Below are positions 48,201 to 59,800 of a stretch of 64,000 nt of DNA, in pieces (the stretch's first letter is position 1; every line of letters starts with the position of its first letter). The translations under genes and the position numbers were made by a program. Source of the stretch: Platanthera guangdongensis (taxonomy: Eukaryota; Streptophyta; Magnoliopsida; Asparagales; Orchidaceae); the NCBI GenBank assembly GCA_039583875.1, contig CM077162.1:109091808-109155807 (forward strand), read 5' to 3'. The notes under the pieces were generated by a model. That model was not told where the DNA came from, searched no databases, and saw only the letters and a program-made list of their open reading frames with translations.

Positions 48201-48714
48201 GGTAGGGTTGACTTGGCACCTTGGAAGTCACTTGACCCTTGGTAAGGGCACTTTGACCACTTTGGGGCGAGAGTTGACTTGGGTCAACTTGGTCTCTATG
48301 ACTACACCCAATGTGTCCTTAGTGACCCAATGACCACACTTTAGGTCTAGGAAGACCTGGGTAAGGTTGGTTGGGCACATTAGAGGACAACTGCCCTTTG
48401 TTAGGGCACCTTACCCAATTTAGGCCTATGGTGGTCCTAGGTCAAATTGGCCACATTGGGTTGACTCCAATGGACCCTTAAGGCTCTAGTGGACCCTCTA
48501 ATGGGTTAGTGATGTTGTGGTGGGGTCATGGAGTCATGGTGAGGCCCTAAGGTTAAACCCTAGGTTTGGTGATGAGGTTGTGCCATAGGAAGACCAAGGT
48601 GATTCTCACCTTGGCCTTCTATCACTTGGCCCTTTTTAGCTTCCTACGGTTTTGTCATGCCCTAGTCATGGCCAAAACCACTCTTATGGGTCTAGTTGGA
48701 AATGAGATGTTACA
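45250..48714 (-). repeat. Gypsy A: 5' LTR, right segment
   Basis: 45250-45800 matches the 3' LTR of A at 3034-3592. The rest (45801-48714) has no second copy in the window because the 3' LTR is truncated. It is assigned to A because its far end, TGTAACATCTC on the minus strand, is a standard gypsy LTR start. It is also followed by AGGGG, the partner of AGCGG at 2190, and then by sequence that continues the C LTR. A GC-rich stretch (47230-47480) and W-box-rich repeats (48100-48480) lie within it. The small reading frames at 47238-47498 and 48566-48847 resemble nothing known to me. Confidence 0.72.
48100..48480 (-). promoter_or_regulatory. Gypsy A: W-box-rich repeats in U3
   Basis: About eleven TTGAC/GTCAA cores in under 400 bp, set in imperfect repeats of roughly 125-150 bp around (G)TTGACCCCAATGGGTCCTT. 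TTGAC is the core bound by plant WRKY factors. In the element's orientation this is the first ~600 bp of the LTR, the U3 region. Function is inferred only. Confidence 0.45.
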
Positions 48715-48719
48715 AGGGG
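48715..48719. other. Target-site duplication of gypsy A (right)
   Basis: AGGGG, partner of AGCGG at 2190-2194. Confidence 0.65.
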
Positions 48720-50543
48720 TTACACGCCTTCACCGAATTCCTGTAGCCTCAGGAATCTCCGATCTAAGTCGTTGTCCAGAAGGTGTCCTGCACCTAAATT
48801 CTGGGGTTGGTGTAGAATCGAGTTTGGACTCGGTAGTGACAATATAGAAAATTGACATTGAGGTTGGGTGAACTATTTTATGTTAACCACCATAGTTCAA
48901 TGAATGATGAAGTTTGATGAATGGATCCCACGTAAATGATTTGTGATGTGGAACGTACTTAAACGAAACGACTTGGTAGAAATTGGTGATCCAATAAAAA
49001 TGTGCATCATGTTAATAATGTGTTGAAATCATTTGAAAATGAAATGTAGGATGCTAATCTATGGCCATGTGAATAATAGTTTAACGGAATGAGTTTAGAG
49101 TCCAATGCTTAGAGTGGTTTCTCCCAATGGGTAGCATTGTGGAAGGATGTAAGTGCAGGTGTTTGACTGCACTGGCTCGGATGGTGTTGAGAAGAGACAA
49201 TGATGGACGGTTGGGTTTGGTCCTCATAATTTCTCTGAGGCTCCTTCCGTGGCACGGTGATGTGGAATTGCATGCGATGTGAGTCGATACGCGGTTTCAT
49301 AATCCTGGGTTAAGGATAGTGTGGCAGGTCTACATGGCTCGCCAGTCATCACACTGACGGGTGTTGACAGTTAGACCTTGGGCGGTTGGGCTTGGTCCTC
49401 GGTGCTCATTTCCCGGGGCTCCTTCCGCACCAAGGGGATAGTTGGGCTTAGTCCTCTTGCTTTTTTCGAGGCTCCTTCTAGGTCACACAAGGCCAGTTCG
49501 GGGCTTGGTTCTCGGTGCACATCTACCCGAGACTCCCGCTGGGCCGTAGTACACATGGGGGCTCTGTTATTGTGTTCTTAGCATTGAGGCGTATAGAGTC
49601 CTAATCGAAGTAGTGTGGATGTCTGCTTAGTAGTACAGAATCTCACCCTACTATCACCGCCTGGCCACGACGTTTGACGCCTAAGAGGTCAGCTACCTGC
49701 TCGAAAAGTGGGAACTACAAGACTGTTTCGACATAGCAATTGCATGTGCGTATTCATGGGTGAGTCATTGCATTGCATACATTCCATTACAATACATTGC
49801 ATAACAAGATCCTCATCGTATAAGTTTGTATGGGCACTCCTATACGATGAGTTACTTTACTGTTAAACTGATCCTTAAATTATAAGTCTGTATTGGCTTT
49901 CTTATAAGTTAAGTTACCTTCCTGTTTTAGATTTATATACTTGATGGATTGATATACCTCGTGTAGAATAACTATAGTAGACTACTATTAATCATGTTAT
50001 TCATTTCTTCTATTACTGCTGACGATATGTGTACGTAATCCATCTACTTGTACTTGCTTATATTGCTATTTATATATTTTACCCTTATTCCTTTCTCCGC
50101 CCGGTGCCGAGGAGTCGCCGGGGGAGCGGATTTGAAAGTCACTTAGTCTTTTCGACTAACGGTTACTACGTCTTCATTTTTAGGAGGAAACCCTGCAGGT
50201 AGAGCAGCCGCATACTATGCAGCAGGACAACCAGGCCAGGATGACAGGGCCTGAAGGGACTGTGCCATCGTTATCGTCAGTCACCGATGTGAGTTGCGAG
50301 AGGTTTTGGTGTAGCCCCTTTGGGCATATTTTTGTTGTACTCTGATACTTTAGAAGCTTGTGGTAGCTTCTTGTCTTGATGTATTTTTGGACTTAATATG
50401 CTTATGTGTGGATTGGCTTCTATATTATACTTTGGTTGGGTTGGCAATGATTGATATTTATTGTAGTAGGCATAATAGGCGTCTTGTGGTACAGATTAGC
50501 CCGTGTGATAATGCTACCGCAAGGCGGTTGTTCTGGGCATAAG
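48720..50543 (+). repeat. Gypsy C: 3' LTR, right segment
   Basis: It begins TTACACGCCTTCACC, continuing the 2194 edge. It holds a minisatellite (49205-49545), a pair of repeats around CCTCATCGTATAAG and a U5-like stretch (GTGTAGCCCCTTTGGGCAT). The end is set near GGGCATAAGA (about 50535-50543), which resembles a mutated inverse of the LTR start TGTAATGTCCC. Copia D coding sequence begins right after. There is no gene. Confidence 0.65.
49205..49545 (+). repeat. Minisatellite in C LTR
   Basis: Four diverged units share GGTTGGGCTTGGTCCTC then (G/A)GGCTCCTTCC (near 49208, 49381, 49440 and 49497), with the first separated from the others by unrelated spacer. Confidence 0.75.
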
Positions 50544-52995
50544 ACCCCCTTCATGCCTTGTTTTGTGTTCCGGGAGGTGAGTCTTACATGATGGCTATTG
50601 GGACTGAAAGCCGCGGCTTATTCTACCTTGATACTGCATCTGCCTTTTCTGCCTCTTCTTCCTTACTTCAGTGGCATCTTCGCCTTGGGCATCCTCCTCC
50701 TCGGCTCCCTTATGAGATTCTACCTGATTTACCTCGTGAGGATTCTTCTTTTCAATGTGAAGCTTGTGAAATTGGTAAACATCATCGATCTACTTTTCAC
50801 GTGAGGGTGAGTCGCAGCTCTTCTTGCCCCTTTGATCTTGTTCATTCAGATGTATGGGGTCCTGCTCCCCTTCCAACTATTGGTTGGGTTACTTTATTTT
50901 TTGTTACTCTCATTGATGACTTTTCTCGATGTGCATGGTTATACTTGTTGCATGACCGCTCTGAGATTTTTTTCATTTTTACTACATTTTATAATGAAAT
51001 TCATACACAATTCGATACTCCTATTAAAACTCTCCGCACTGATAATGCTAAGGAGTATCTTAGTCATCAGTTCACTTCTTTTTGTTTGGATCATGGACTT
51101 GGCCATCAAACTACCTGACCTTAAACTACGCAACAGAATGGCGTTGCGGAGTGTAAGAATCTACATCTTTTGGATGTGGTTCATAGTCTTCTTACTCAAA
51201 AGAATGTTCCTCAATCTTATATGGGTCATGTTGTTATGATTTCCTGCTTTCTCATTAATCAAGTTCCATCTTCGGTTCTTGGTGGCAAGACCCCTTTCTC
51301 TATCCTGTATCCTGACAGGACACTATTTCCTTTGACTCCTCGTGTCTTTGGATGCACAGTGTTTTTCCACTCTCCTTCCCCTGGTCGTGACAAACTCTCT
51401 CCTCGCTATGTTATGTGCATCTTTTTTGGGTACTGTCTGATACATAAGGGATATAGGTATTTTGATACTGTTCTTTGCCGGCAGTATGTTTCCGTAGATG
51501 TTACCTTCTTTGAGGATGACCTGTTGTTTTCTTCTCCCTCTGCTATTCCTTCTTATGATGCTTATTCTTCTCCGCTAGTACCAGCACCTCTTCCCGCTAC
51601 TATTCTTCTCTCTCCTCCTTCTGTTCCTTATTATTCTCCTAACTCTTCTTCTACTCCGGAACCACTACCAACAGCTCCTGGGACTGTAGTCTCGCATGTG
51701 GATGGGAATGTTATAGTAGACAGGACGGGTCTTGATCTTCTGATTGCTCTTCAAAAAGGAGTTCGATCGTGCACTAAACATCCTATTCAAGATGTGGTCT
51801 CTTATGTGCAATTATCTTCTTCATCTAAGAGCTTTGCTCTTGCTCTTTCGGCAAGCGTTATTCCAGCCTCTTATAAAGATGCACTTGTTATTACTAAATG
51901 GAAGGCTTCCATGGATGAAGAGATGAACACTCATACGGAACATGGTACTTGGATGCTTATTCCTACACCTCCTGGAGCAGATATTGTTGGTTGTTTCTCG
52001 GTCTTCGTTATCAAGTTTTCCCTGATGGTACTATTAATCGATACAAGGCTCACCTTGTTGCTAAAGGGTTTACACAAACCTATGGGGTTCTTTTCTTTGA
52101 TGTATTCTCTCCTGTTGCTCGGATTACTACATTTCATGTTCTTTTTTCAGTAGTTGTCAACAAAGACTGGGAAATGTCTCAGCTAGATGTGAAGAATGCC
52201 TTTCTTTATGGAGTTTTGTAGGAAACAGTATATATAGAGCAACCTCCTGGGTATGTTGATCAGTGGGAGTTTCAGGTCTACAAATTATGAAAGGCTATAT
52301 ATGGTCTGAAGCAAAGTCCCAGGGCTTGGTTTGACAAGTTCAACGAAGTGATTTCCATTATTGGTTTTTCTCGTAGTGTTACAGATCACTCTTTATTAAT
52401 TCGAAGAACCTCAAATGGCCTTCTTATTATTGTGGTCTATGTGGATGACATTCTTCTAACAGGGGATGACAGAAAGGGTATGGACATGACAAAGAAGAAT
52501 CTTCTTCAGCACTTTGTTACTAAAGATATGGGATCTACAAAATATTTTTTGGGTATTGAAATATCCAGGAAGTCTTGATCCATAGTTTTGTCACAATGGA
52601 AGTATTTCTTGGATCTTTTAAAAGAGACGGGTCTCCTTGGGGAGAAACATGCTCGGTCTCCAATTTTTGTTGGGGAAGACAAGGGATATAATTAAGACTC
52701 ACCTCTTCTTGAATATATCACTAGGTACAGACATCTTATGGGAGAACTCATTTATTTGACAGTCACAACACCTAATATATATTATGTTGTGGGGTGAGAG
52801 AGCCAGTTTATGCAAGCACCTAAGGAGTGTCTTCTCCAATCAACTATTAAAATTCTAGTGTATGTGAATGGTGCTCCAGGGAAAGGTTCTCTGTTTCAGA
52901 AAAGGGGATATTTGAAAGTTCAGTCATACTCAAATGCTAGCTATGTTGATGATAAAGAAGATAGAAAGTCTACGTCAGGATTCTGTACCTTTATT
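50544..52995 (+). pseudogene. pol: Copia D: pol remnant (host of gypsy C)
   Basis: A strongly decayed Ty1/copia pol closely related to G and starting where the C LTR ends. Visible parts: the end of the protease region (GTESRGLFYLDTASAF), the pre-integrase motif LLQWHLRLGHPPP, zinc-binding CEACEIGKHHRSTF, integrase (FDLVHSDVWGPAP, TLRTDNAKEYLS, QQNGVAE), a Ser/Pro linker, RT ([36 protein letters not shown] and an intact VYVDDILLTGDD near 52437-52461) and part of RNase H ([19 protein letters not shown]). There are many stops (for example 51116, 52219 and near 52576) and frame changes. It breaks off at 52995 in RNase H. Its gag and 5' LTR would lie left of the window. Confidence 0.88.
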
Positions 52996-54204
52996 TGTTG
53001 AAACCGGAAGTCGGCCTCTTGTGGAGTTCGACCCTTGGGGAAGGGGTGGTCTCGCGCCTACTTTGCTCCTGCAAGAAAAACAACGAAGAAGACAAGAAGA
53101 AACAGACCCAAGGGCTCGGCAGGGAGGTCCCACCACAAACCCGGAAGATCTCTGAGCGCTTCCCCTCCTTAGCCAGAAGCCGAGCTAAGGTACCCTCAGG
53201 GAGCACTTGAAAACGAGAATAAGGAGGTACTAAAAATGTGCCCTCTGAGGTACCCCTTGGATCTTATTTATAGTTTTTTGGAATCTGAACTGCCAATAAC
53301 CAAAAGAACTGACCTGAAAATACCAAAAAGCCCCTGGTTGGGTCTGCCAACAGCCAAACTCCGCTGTCCTGAGTAGCTATGCGCAGTCCAACCTGCTCTG
53401 CCAACAGCATGGCTCCGCCGTTCTGAGGGTCTATTCGCACCCCTGGGGAGTCAGCTCGCCTCCAATCCCCCTCCGCGGGAGGCGGGCACGACCTGGCTCC
53501 AGCGGTCCGCCTATTCTTCCTGGGCGAGCGCGAGCCAAACCGCCGCGACCTGCCTGTCTTCTGCCGGGGCAGGCCGGCGGCTCGGTCGCATGTAGGGGCT
53601 GGCCGGCGGCCACCGCGACCCCCCTGATCGGCTTGATAATCGCGGGTCACCAAACCCATCCGCTTTGGCCAGCAGTTCTCTGCGCGACCCGCTCGCTCGC
53701 CTCGCCCGGCTCGCTCGCCTGAAATGGGCTGGAGCGGGCCAGCCTTCCTGCCGTATATCTGTTTGCCGCTTCGGTGCGGGTTGCGGGGCTAGGTCTGCTC
53801 GACTTCCCTGGCGGGACTCGCTCGCCGGACACGGGGTTGTACACAATCCCCGCTCTTTTTGAGCTAGATGCAAGCTTAGAAAGAATCATCCAACCCGCGT
53901 GTTCGGCGAGTTCTGTGCTGAGCTGGCAGGGAATCTTCTGGTGGGGCCCAACTGTCCGGCTATAAATATACCGCTGAGCCCAGGGGGGCTCCCCAGATCC
54001 TTTAGCTGATTGGCATCAGACTGGCGAAAGGGGTTGCCTACGCTGCTGGGCGAAAAAGGACATGTGACCTATTGCCGACCTTGGGCGGACAAGAGCCCGA
54101 GTTCTGTAAAAGAGCATCTGTTGACCGATGACCAGAAGATTTGCGAGCTCGAAATAAACAAAGGACGCACTTGGGCATCCTCGTTACCCAGGCATTCGTA
54201 CCTA
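52996..54204. repeat. Unclassified GC-rich LTR-like block Z
   Basis: It begins TGTTGAAACCGG exactly where the D frame ends. Possible TATA boxes exist on both strands (plus: CTATAAATATACC near 53960; minus: CTATAAATAAG near 53262-53275). TTAGCTGATTGGCA (about 54002-54015) could be the other TG...CA end if read on the minus strand (TGCCAATCAGC...). No TSD is found. The Arg/Pro-rich reading frames inside (53264-53889 minus) look like base-composition artefacts. 54016-54204 holds nothing I recognise. Confidence 0.4.
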
Positions 54205-55089
54205 TTTCGAGAGTCATTAGTAGCAAAAGCTTGGGCCTCCGCCCAACTAGAATCATAATCTACGGCGATGAGAATGTACTTATTACCTAAACTTGATGGA
54301 AACAGACCTACAAAATCGATACCCAAGAGATCAAAGATCTCACATTCGATAAAATAGTTTAGTTCTATTTCAGTTTATTAGATATGTTTCCAGTTCACTG
54401 ACAACTATCACACCGACTCACAAAGGTTTGCACATCATTGAAAAGGCTAGGCCAATAGAAGCCCGCACTATGTACCTTGTGAGCAGTCTGATTGTCCTGA
54501 AAGTGACCTCTAGTTGGACCTTCATGAACATCTTTTAAAATTTGTTGACCTTCTTCCCGGGAGACACACCTTCATACCACTTAGTTTGCGCAAAGTTGAA
54601 AGAGAAATGGGTCCTCCCTAAAATAATACTTCAAATTAGAAAAGAATTCCTTCTTTTGCTGAAATGAGAATTCTTTCAGAAGGACACGAGCCACGAGATA
54701 ATTGGCCAAGTCGGCAAACCATGGGGTAGAAGAATAGAGACTAAAGAGTTTTTCATCCGGGAAAGAGTCATTAAGAAAATTTTTGTCTAATGTTTCTCCT
54801 CCGGGGTTCTCTAGTTTAGAAAGATGGTTCGTTGCTAAATTTCAGCTCCTTTCTTATCCCAGATTTCCAAGTCAAATTCTTGATGGAGAAGAATCCAGCG
54901 AATAAGGCATGTCTTGGCATCTGATTTAGAAAAAAGATACTTTAAAACAGAATGATCGGTAAAGACGATGATTTTAGAAAGAGTAATATATGGTCGGAAT
55001 TTATCAAAAGCAAAAATTACAGTTAAGAGTTCCTTCTCTGTCGTGGTGTTATTTTCTAAAGCGGAAATTAGAGTTTTACTCACATAGTA
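54205..55089 (-). pseudogene. pol: Athila-like H: RNase H/integrase fragment
   Basis: A minus-strand remnant of the same lineage as E. RNase H comes first (55083 leftward: [51 protein letters not shown]), then a stop-ridden stretch through the zinc-binding part. The start of the integrase core follows ([33 protein letters not shown]), ending at TNDSR near 54205. Both ends are broken: Z on the left, Sirevirus-like S inserted at 55090 on the right. Confidence 0.85.
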
Positions 55090-56674
55090 TGAAAGTGTGA
55101 GTTAGATCTGATATACTCTATAGGGGGGGTCGTGAATAGAGTATGGTGCTTGCTAAAAACTTTTACAACAGTTGTTGTATTCTAATGTGAACAGGGAAGC
55201 AAATATTCAAAAGTAAATCTAAACACAGAATAATCACAATCTACAAAAGAAACTAATCACAAGCCACAGCCAGAAACAAAAGAAACACAAGCAACCAGAA
55301 GACATAAGGAGCTATAGTGATTCCCCAACCAATCTGGGTACATCCACTCTTCTACCACCCTAGGTAGGAATCCACTGCAGGATGAGTTGATCAGGTGTCC
55401 TGGGCACCAATGAGCTTTTGATAAGGTGCTCAAAAACCAAACCAGATTTTTTGATCAGGTGTCTTGCCACCAATGAGCTTTTGATAAGGTGCTCAAAAAC
55501 CACACACAAATTTTTGAAGGGAGTTTGAAAAACCCTTTACAAAGGTGGGGATTAGAGAGTGATGAAAGTCTTCTTTTCTCAATCACAGTGAGAAGACTAT
55601 GTGGATTCAGTGATGTTGTCAAAGCTCCCCCTAAGATCTTGAGTTGTTCAAGAAATGAAGCTTTGCAGTAGGGTGATAGGCCTTCAGAAAATTGATCTCC
55701 AGCAAATGATGATTTCAGCAGCAACTGAAATGTGAGGTGTCTGGAGTCTTGAATGATGATGGCCTTGAATACTTGAAAAAGAGAGATCTGAAAATTTCAG
55801 ATGATTGATCTCCTTTGGTGATGTGTTCTATATGAATTCTTGAGACAGAGAATGCCTGCAACTCTCTTTCTTTCTCTGTGTAATTGTTGTGTGAGAGTTG
55901 TTGCAGAGAAAATTCCTCTTCTTTTCTTTTTCAGAGTTCTCTACTGGATTGATATTACAGAAGTTGAAGAATTATCTTTTATTTCTTCTGTCTAAATAGA
56001 AATTGTCCATTGTCCAAGATAGCTGTTGGCCAGTCATCAATGACTTCCTTAATTGCATTTGTCTTCTGGAGGAAAGTCCAATAAAAACATTCCTTGATAA
56101 TTCCTTGAAACTTGCTCCAGAATAAATGAAAACGGCTGTAAGATCTCTGATTAAATGTTGACAATAATTCCACAGCTGTCCAAATTTGAATCTTGAAAAT
56201 CGTTGAACTCTTTAGAAAAACGTCGAACTGAGCTCCACTATCGACTAACTGAGCTTAGAGATTTGGACTTAGACAGAAACAGAGATCGCCGATCTAAGCT
56301 CAAAGATCGTTGAACTGAGCTCAGAGATAGAGAATCAAACTGGAGTCAAGATCGTCGATCTGCGCTCGAAGATCGTCGAATGGAGTTTGACGACTTGATG
56401 AAGTGGAGCTCAGAGATCGTCGAATGGAGTTCGACGATTCGTCGAAGTGAGCTCACCGATCGTCGAATGGAGTTCGACGATTCGTCGTACTGAGCTCGAC
56501 GAAATGACTTAGTTTCCAAACTAAAAAACCTGGTCTTGAGGTCGCATTCCAAACCTAACTACTAACCCTTAGACTTAATTCTAATTGACCTTTAGATCTA
56601 TACAATGAGGTCAAAACAGGTTTCCTAAGATACATAGTGATCCTGACCCAAATCAGTAATAGGGTGTTCCAACA
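55090..56674 (-). repeat. Sirevirus-like S: 3' LTR
   Basis: In element orientation it begins TGTTGGAACACCC (56674 leftward) and ends ...CTCACACTTTCA at 55090, where the Athila RNase H frame of H begins; about 1.58 kb. It contains the TCGTCGAA-type palindromes (56210-56510) near its start and an inner pair of repeats around TTTTTGAGCACCTTATCAAAA (55409-55500). The left edge is accurate to a few bases only. Confidence 0.78.
56205..56515 (-). repeat. Sirevirus-like S: palindromic array in U3
   Basis: About eight copies of a box with arms ATCGTCGAA and TTCGACGAT around a 5-nt spacer. Perfect 9-bp arms occur at 56416-56438 and 56459-56481; others are degenerate (GATCGTTGAACTGAGCTC and similar). 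It lies 160-470 bp from the LTR start. Confidence 0.85.
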
Positions 56675-56690
56675 ATCTCCCCCTATTTGG
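56675..56690 (-). other. Sirevirus-like S: polypurine tract
   Basis: On the minus strand CAAATAGGGGGAGAT abuts the LTR TGTTGGAACACCC. Confidence 0.85.
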
Positions 56691-56822
56691 GTTAGGATTA
56701 CTATTTACAGAAATTGGAAAATTATAAATATACAAAACAATAATATAACAACAAAACATTGCAGAAACACAGATATTATCTCAGACATATCATAAAACAG
56801 CAAATATTGTCACCTTACAAAA

Positions 56823-59800
56823 TTACTCCTTTTCCTTGCTCTTTATAAGTTTTATTTCCCTCTTTGGATTAAGAGCTTCCTTCTTAGATCTTCTGTCATC
56901 AGCTGCACCTAGAGATGTTTGTTGTTTTGGCCTTGGTACTACAGCTTCAGGGTGCAGCTTCATGTAGCTTTCAGAATCAAAGAACTTGCTGGAGGAGTAT
57001 CTTTCCAGTTCCTTTTTCCTTTGATCAGATATAGTAGTGATACTGGAGGTGTCCATGCCTTGTTCTCTGGGTTTCTTGATCTGGTCCAGAGCAGCTAAGT
57101 CTTTCATCCTAGCTGTCCAGGAAGTTGGACTGTTCTCTGGATCCTCATATGACACTGGAGCCTCATACCTATTGGAGGGATTATCTGGAGGAGCTCTGGA
57201 GGAGACTAATTCTTTTAGCTTGTAAGGAAAGGGACCTGAAGTAGTATCAGATGGACCTTGTCCTTCCCTTGAGTATGGATGCTGTCTGGAATAACATTTT
57301 GAGTAGACTTGAAGTTCTCTTTGGTTTCCTCTATAGCTTCCTCTCCTTGACTGATAGCCTCTAAATTGGCTTCCCCTATGTTGAGATCTTCCTTGAGGCT
57401 GATAGGGGGTTTGACTTCTGGCAGAGGGATGAGATGCAGAGCTATCACTTGCACCTGCGCCAGGTGAAGGAGGAGGAGGAGGATGATGGAACTGAGAGGA
57501 ACCTTTGTCATACTTTCTCTTTTTCTTCATAGCCTTTAATTGATTCTTGGAGTATTGCATCCAATGTTTTGTGATAGGGCAGTCATGCAGAATATAGTAG
57601 GGAATGTCATTTGTATCTTTTACTTATGCTAGTAGGACTCTTTTCATAGCTTTGCTTCTTGCTTTTCTTTTTCTTGCAATAGTAGCTGAGGAGTCATCTG
57701 AATCAGTCCTGAACTGGTCACTTTCTGAGCTTTGATCATCATAAAGTGCATCAATCCTCTTAAGATAGTCTATCTGTTGTTGGGTTTGAGCAGAGGTAAC
57801 AGTAGTGACATCAGTTGTAGCAGCAGCAGTAGAAGGAGAAATAGAAGCAGCACTAGCAGAGGAGATTACATCAGCAGATACAAAACTTTCAGGAGCAACA
57901 CTCTCAGAAGATACAGCAGCAGTAGTAACAACAGTAACTGGGGCAGCAGCAGATTCAGAGATAACAGTTTCAGATACAAGAACATCAGCAGGGGCAACAT
58001 CAGCAGTGACAGCAGGCTCAAAATCATATGCCTCTATCATATGTTTATCCTTAGAGACTAAATCATCAGCAGTATCAGAACTATCAGACACAACAACAGT
58101 AGCAGAACCATCAATAACAGCAGTAGGGGAAGCAGCAACAGAACCAGCAGGGGCAGCAGCATAAACTGAATTTACAAAGGAATGTATAATACTGGTGTCA
58201 CAGCTTGAAATGGGCACAATGGCCTTAGAGAGGTCTTCAGATGGCTGGACTGCAGTATGCTCTGGAAGACGGCTGAAATATATTGAATCAAAATCTGACA
58301 ATAAAGATCTGAGATCCATTGAGAAAACAACAACTTGTGGTGTTGAGGCTGGAGCTTCAGTTGAAGTAACAACAGCTTGAACTTAGGAAATGGCAGCAGC
58401 AGGCAATCTTTCCACTTCATGAGCCATCTCCCCCTTCCTAGATTCAGTCAGGACTGGATCAAGGCACCCAGAGGAAGGGATTGCCTGAGGAATGAGAGAA
58501 GATAGCCTGATAGATAGGTCTGCAACTGACTTTAGGAGTGGAGCCAAGGAGGTCTCCAACAGAAGTGATAGCCTGGGAGCTATCAGCTCATAAAGTCTGT
58601 CTGCTAAGGATGGAAGATATACATGCTCAATAGGGACTTGAGCAGAGGTAGAGACTGTAGGTGGAACAGCTGGAGATGTGGGTGGAGAACTGGTGGATGG
58701 TGGAAATGAAGGTTGAGATATGGGGATTGTTGAAATGGAAGATAGTGGAATGGAAATAGAAGGTGTGAAGGAGGGCTGAGCAATGATGTCTTGGAGTAAC
58801 TGTTGGTAAGATGTGGATGAAGAGGGTAGATCAGGAGGGGATGAAGGTGAATCATCCATAAAGGAATCATCTATCAGATTGAAGAATGGAATGTGAGATG
58901 ATGTGTCAAGATCTGGTTGAGGGTATTGATGTAGAGGATGGAATAGTTCTTCTATTTGAGGTGGAGTTGGTGAAACTGAAGTTGGAGATGGGGTTGAAAT
59001 TATGATGGTGGATCAAATTTGAATGGTGTAGGTGACTGGTGGAGATGAAATAAGAGGTGGAGGAGGAGGAGAAGCAGCAGGCAAGTCTTCTACAGGGGCA
59101 GAGACTTGAGGGGAAGAGACTGTAACAGTCCTTGTGCCTGAAGTTGCAGCTGCAGAGGGCCTGCTGGGCTTAACAATTTGTCTGTCCCACTTGCCAAACA
59201 GGGCACAGGAGAGCCTCTTGGAGGCATTGATGTGTATCCCATTTCATACTAGCAGAGCAGGGCATCTGTTTTGAAGAAACAGCCCTAGTATCCTTCCAAA
59301 GTTAACAAAATTCTTATTTATCTTCTTCTTAACCATATCAAAGAAAATCTCTCCCTAGTTTAATTATTTCTTATCTACAATAGCACCCATCAAACATAGT
59401 TGATATCTGGAGATGGTATCATGGGCTGAATGTTTGGCCAAAAGCAATTTTCCAGCAACATCAGCTAAAAATCTGTATTCCACAGATAGATTTTTCTTCA
59501 GGAGCTTGCTAGGGTTTGCATCTGAGTGACCCATTCTTTGAAGTACATCAAAAAATTCTTCTACAGAAAGTTCAACAGAGTCTTCTCCAGAATTTAATCC
59601 AAAAATTTCTGTCAGGGCAGCAGGTGTAAGAGGTACCTGAGTTCCTGACACTGTACCAATAACCGTATTATGGTCCTCGTTGTGGGCAGTATAGACCCAC
59701 TCCTTGATTTCATCAGCAGCCAATTTTATTCTGGTAGACATTATAGTGACTAGCTTTTGCTCCTTGAAAAGTTCTAAAATGTCTCTGAAAATCTGATCAT

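Larger units (their letters stand above)
2195..48714 (-). mobile_element. Gypsy A: LTR retrotransposon, interrupted by B
   Basis: This is a minus-strand Ty3/gypsy element inserted in the LTR of C. Its plus-strand ends are TGTAAGACC and GATGTTACA, an imperfect inverted pair. After removing B and one TSD copy it is about 10.3 kb: a truncated 3' LTR (2195-~3594), pol and gag (3595-~8010), a tRNA-Met primer site (8161-8173) and a long 5' LTR (8175-9033 joined to 45250-48714, about 4.3 kb). A deletion removed the pol end, the polypurine tract and about 2.9 kb of the 3' LTR. Integrase tail motifs match chromoviruses. It carries many stops and frameshifts. Confidence 0.8.

Noticed and set aside
48566..48847. 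93-codon frame, possible small gene.
   Set aside because: It crosses the end of the A LTR, the TSD and the C LTR, so it cannot be an ancestral gene.
53264..53889. Arg/Ala/Gly-rich minus-strand frames in block Z.
   Set aside because: Overlapping open frames on several phases in a GC-rich stretch; no domain or codon pattern supports coding.
57732..58164. Ser/Arg/Ala-rich plus-strand frames.
   Set aside because: Shadows of the low-complexity Ser/Ala/Val/Thr region of ORF3 on the other strand.
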